Below, in pieces: positions 63,855 to 64,000 of a stretch of 64,000 bases of DNA. The stretch's first letter is position 1; each line of letters opens with the position of its first letter. The position numbers were made by a program, and so were the translations under genes. The notes below the pieces were generated by a model. The model ran no database searches. It worked only from the letters and a program-made list of their open reading frames with translations, and was not told the DNA's origin. Origin of the DNA: GWE2-42-39 sp942493345 (GTDB lineage: Bacteria; Bacteroidota; Bacteroidia; Bacteroidales; Prolixibacteraceae); contig OW818695.1 in NCBI GenBank assembly GCA_942493345.1, positions 3,348,001-3,412,000 of the forward strand, given 5' to 3'.

Positions 63855-64000
63855 ATGATACAACAAGAATCAAGATGTACAGTAGCCGATAACAGTGGCG
63901 CAAAAGAAGTGCTTTGTATCCGTGTATTAGGCGGAACACGCAAACGCTATGCAACACTGGGCGATACCATCGTAGTGGCCGTGAAAAGCGCTATCGCTGG
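63855..64000 (+). CDS. rplN: 50S ribosomal protein L14 (N-terminal part)
   Basis: The gene begins MIQQESRCTVADNSGAKEV two bases after rpsQ and continues CIRVLGGTRKRYA before running off the right edge at about codon 48. The sequence is standard L14. Confidence 0.96.
   Translation, partial: MIQQESRCTVADNSGAKEVLCIRVLGGTRKRYATLGDTIVVAVKSAIA

Overview
The window looks like a chromosome segment of an anaerobic or microaerophilic Bacteroidota, most likely of the Bacteroidales/Marinilabiliales side. Support comes from two tandem SusC/SusD pairs under a hybrid two-component regulator, promoters of the TTG-N18-TAnnTTTG type, the rsmD/DUF3822 gene pair, ferredoxin-dependent 2-oxoacid oxidoreductases, an FprA diiron flavoprotein, and an S10 operon with fusA directly followed by rpsJ. 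The species cannot be named from the sequence alone.

Layout. (1) 1-3.8 kb: housekeeping genes (start of an ABC ATPase, rsmD, DUF3822, a small anchored protein, a RecD-like helicase). (2) 3.8-12.0 kb, all minus strand: a 2-oxoacid:ferredoxin oxidoreductase (delta-alpha-beta-gamma order), a Crp/Fnr regulator, a PLP aminotransferase, flavodoxin, prephenate dehydratase, a double-ACT protein and phenylacetate-CoA ligase. Together these could interconvert aryl acids, aryl-acyl-CoAs, aryl-pyruvates and aromatic amino acids. (3) 12.2-16.4 kb: ywbE, mltG, FprA, an AAA_28 ATPase and a Tat-exported SGNH hydrolase. (4) 16.5-51.6 kb: a polysaccharide utilization locus (PUL) of about 35 kb, entirely on the minus strand. 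It reads HTCS regulator, SusC/SusD, SusC/SusD, two GH26-like lipoproteins, a secreted PHP metallohydrolase, GH30, a GH51-like enzyme, a GH74-like propeller, a GH78-like enzyme, a Tat-exported Gfo/Idh/MocA oxidoreductase with a secreted sugar isomerase-like protein, a membrane acyltransferase-like protein, a GDPD-type phosphodiesterase, a sulfatase, a secreted MBL-fold hydrolase and a second GH51-like enzyme. (5) 51.7-55.3 kb: a peptidase-containing (C39) ABC exporter and its HlyD adaptor. (6) 55.4-64 kb: the str/S10 ribosomal operon from rpsL to the start of rplN, preceded by two tandem promoters.

How the PUL may work: the HTCS senses a breakdown product in the periplasm and switches on two outer-membrane SusCD importers. 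Surface lipoproteins and periplasmic enzymes then dismantle a decorated glycan. The mix of glycosidases with a sulfatase, a phosphodiesterase, two other secreted metallohydrolases and an oxidoreductase/isomerase pair fits no substrate-specific PUL that I recognise. It suggests a glycan carrying sulfate and possibly phosphodiester or ester groups, part of which may be cut by an oxidative (3-keto) route rather than by hydrolysis. The substrate is unassigned. A hairpin separates the importer genes from the enzyme genes, and a 12-base direct repeat plus inverted repeats lie upstream of the first susC-like gene.
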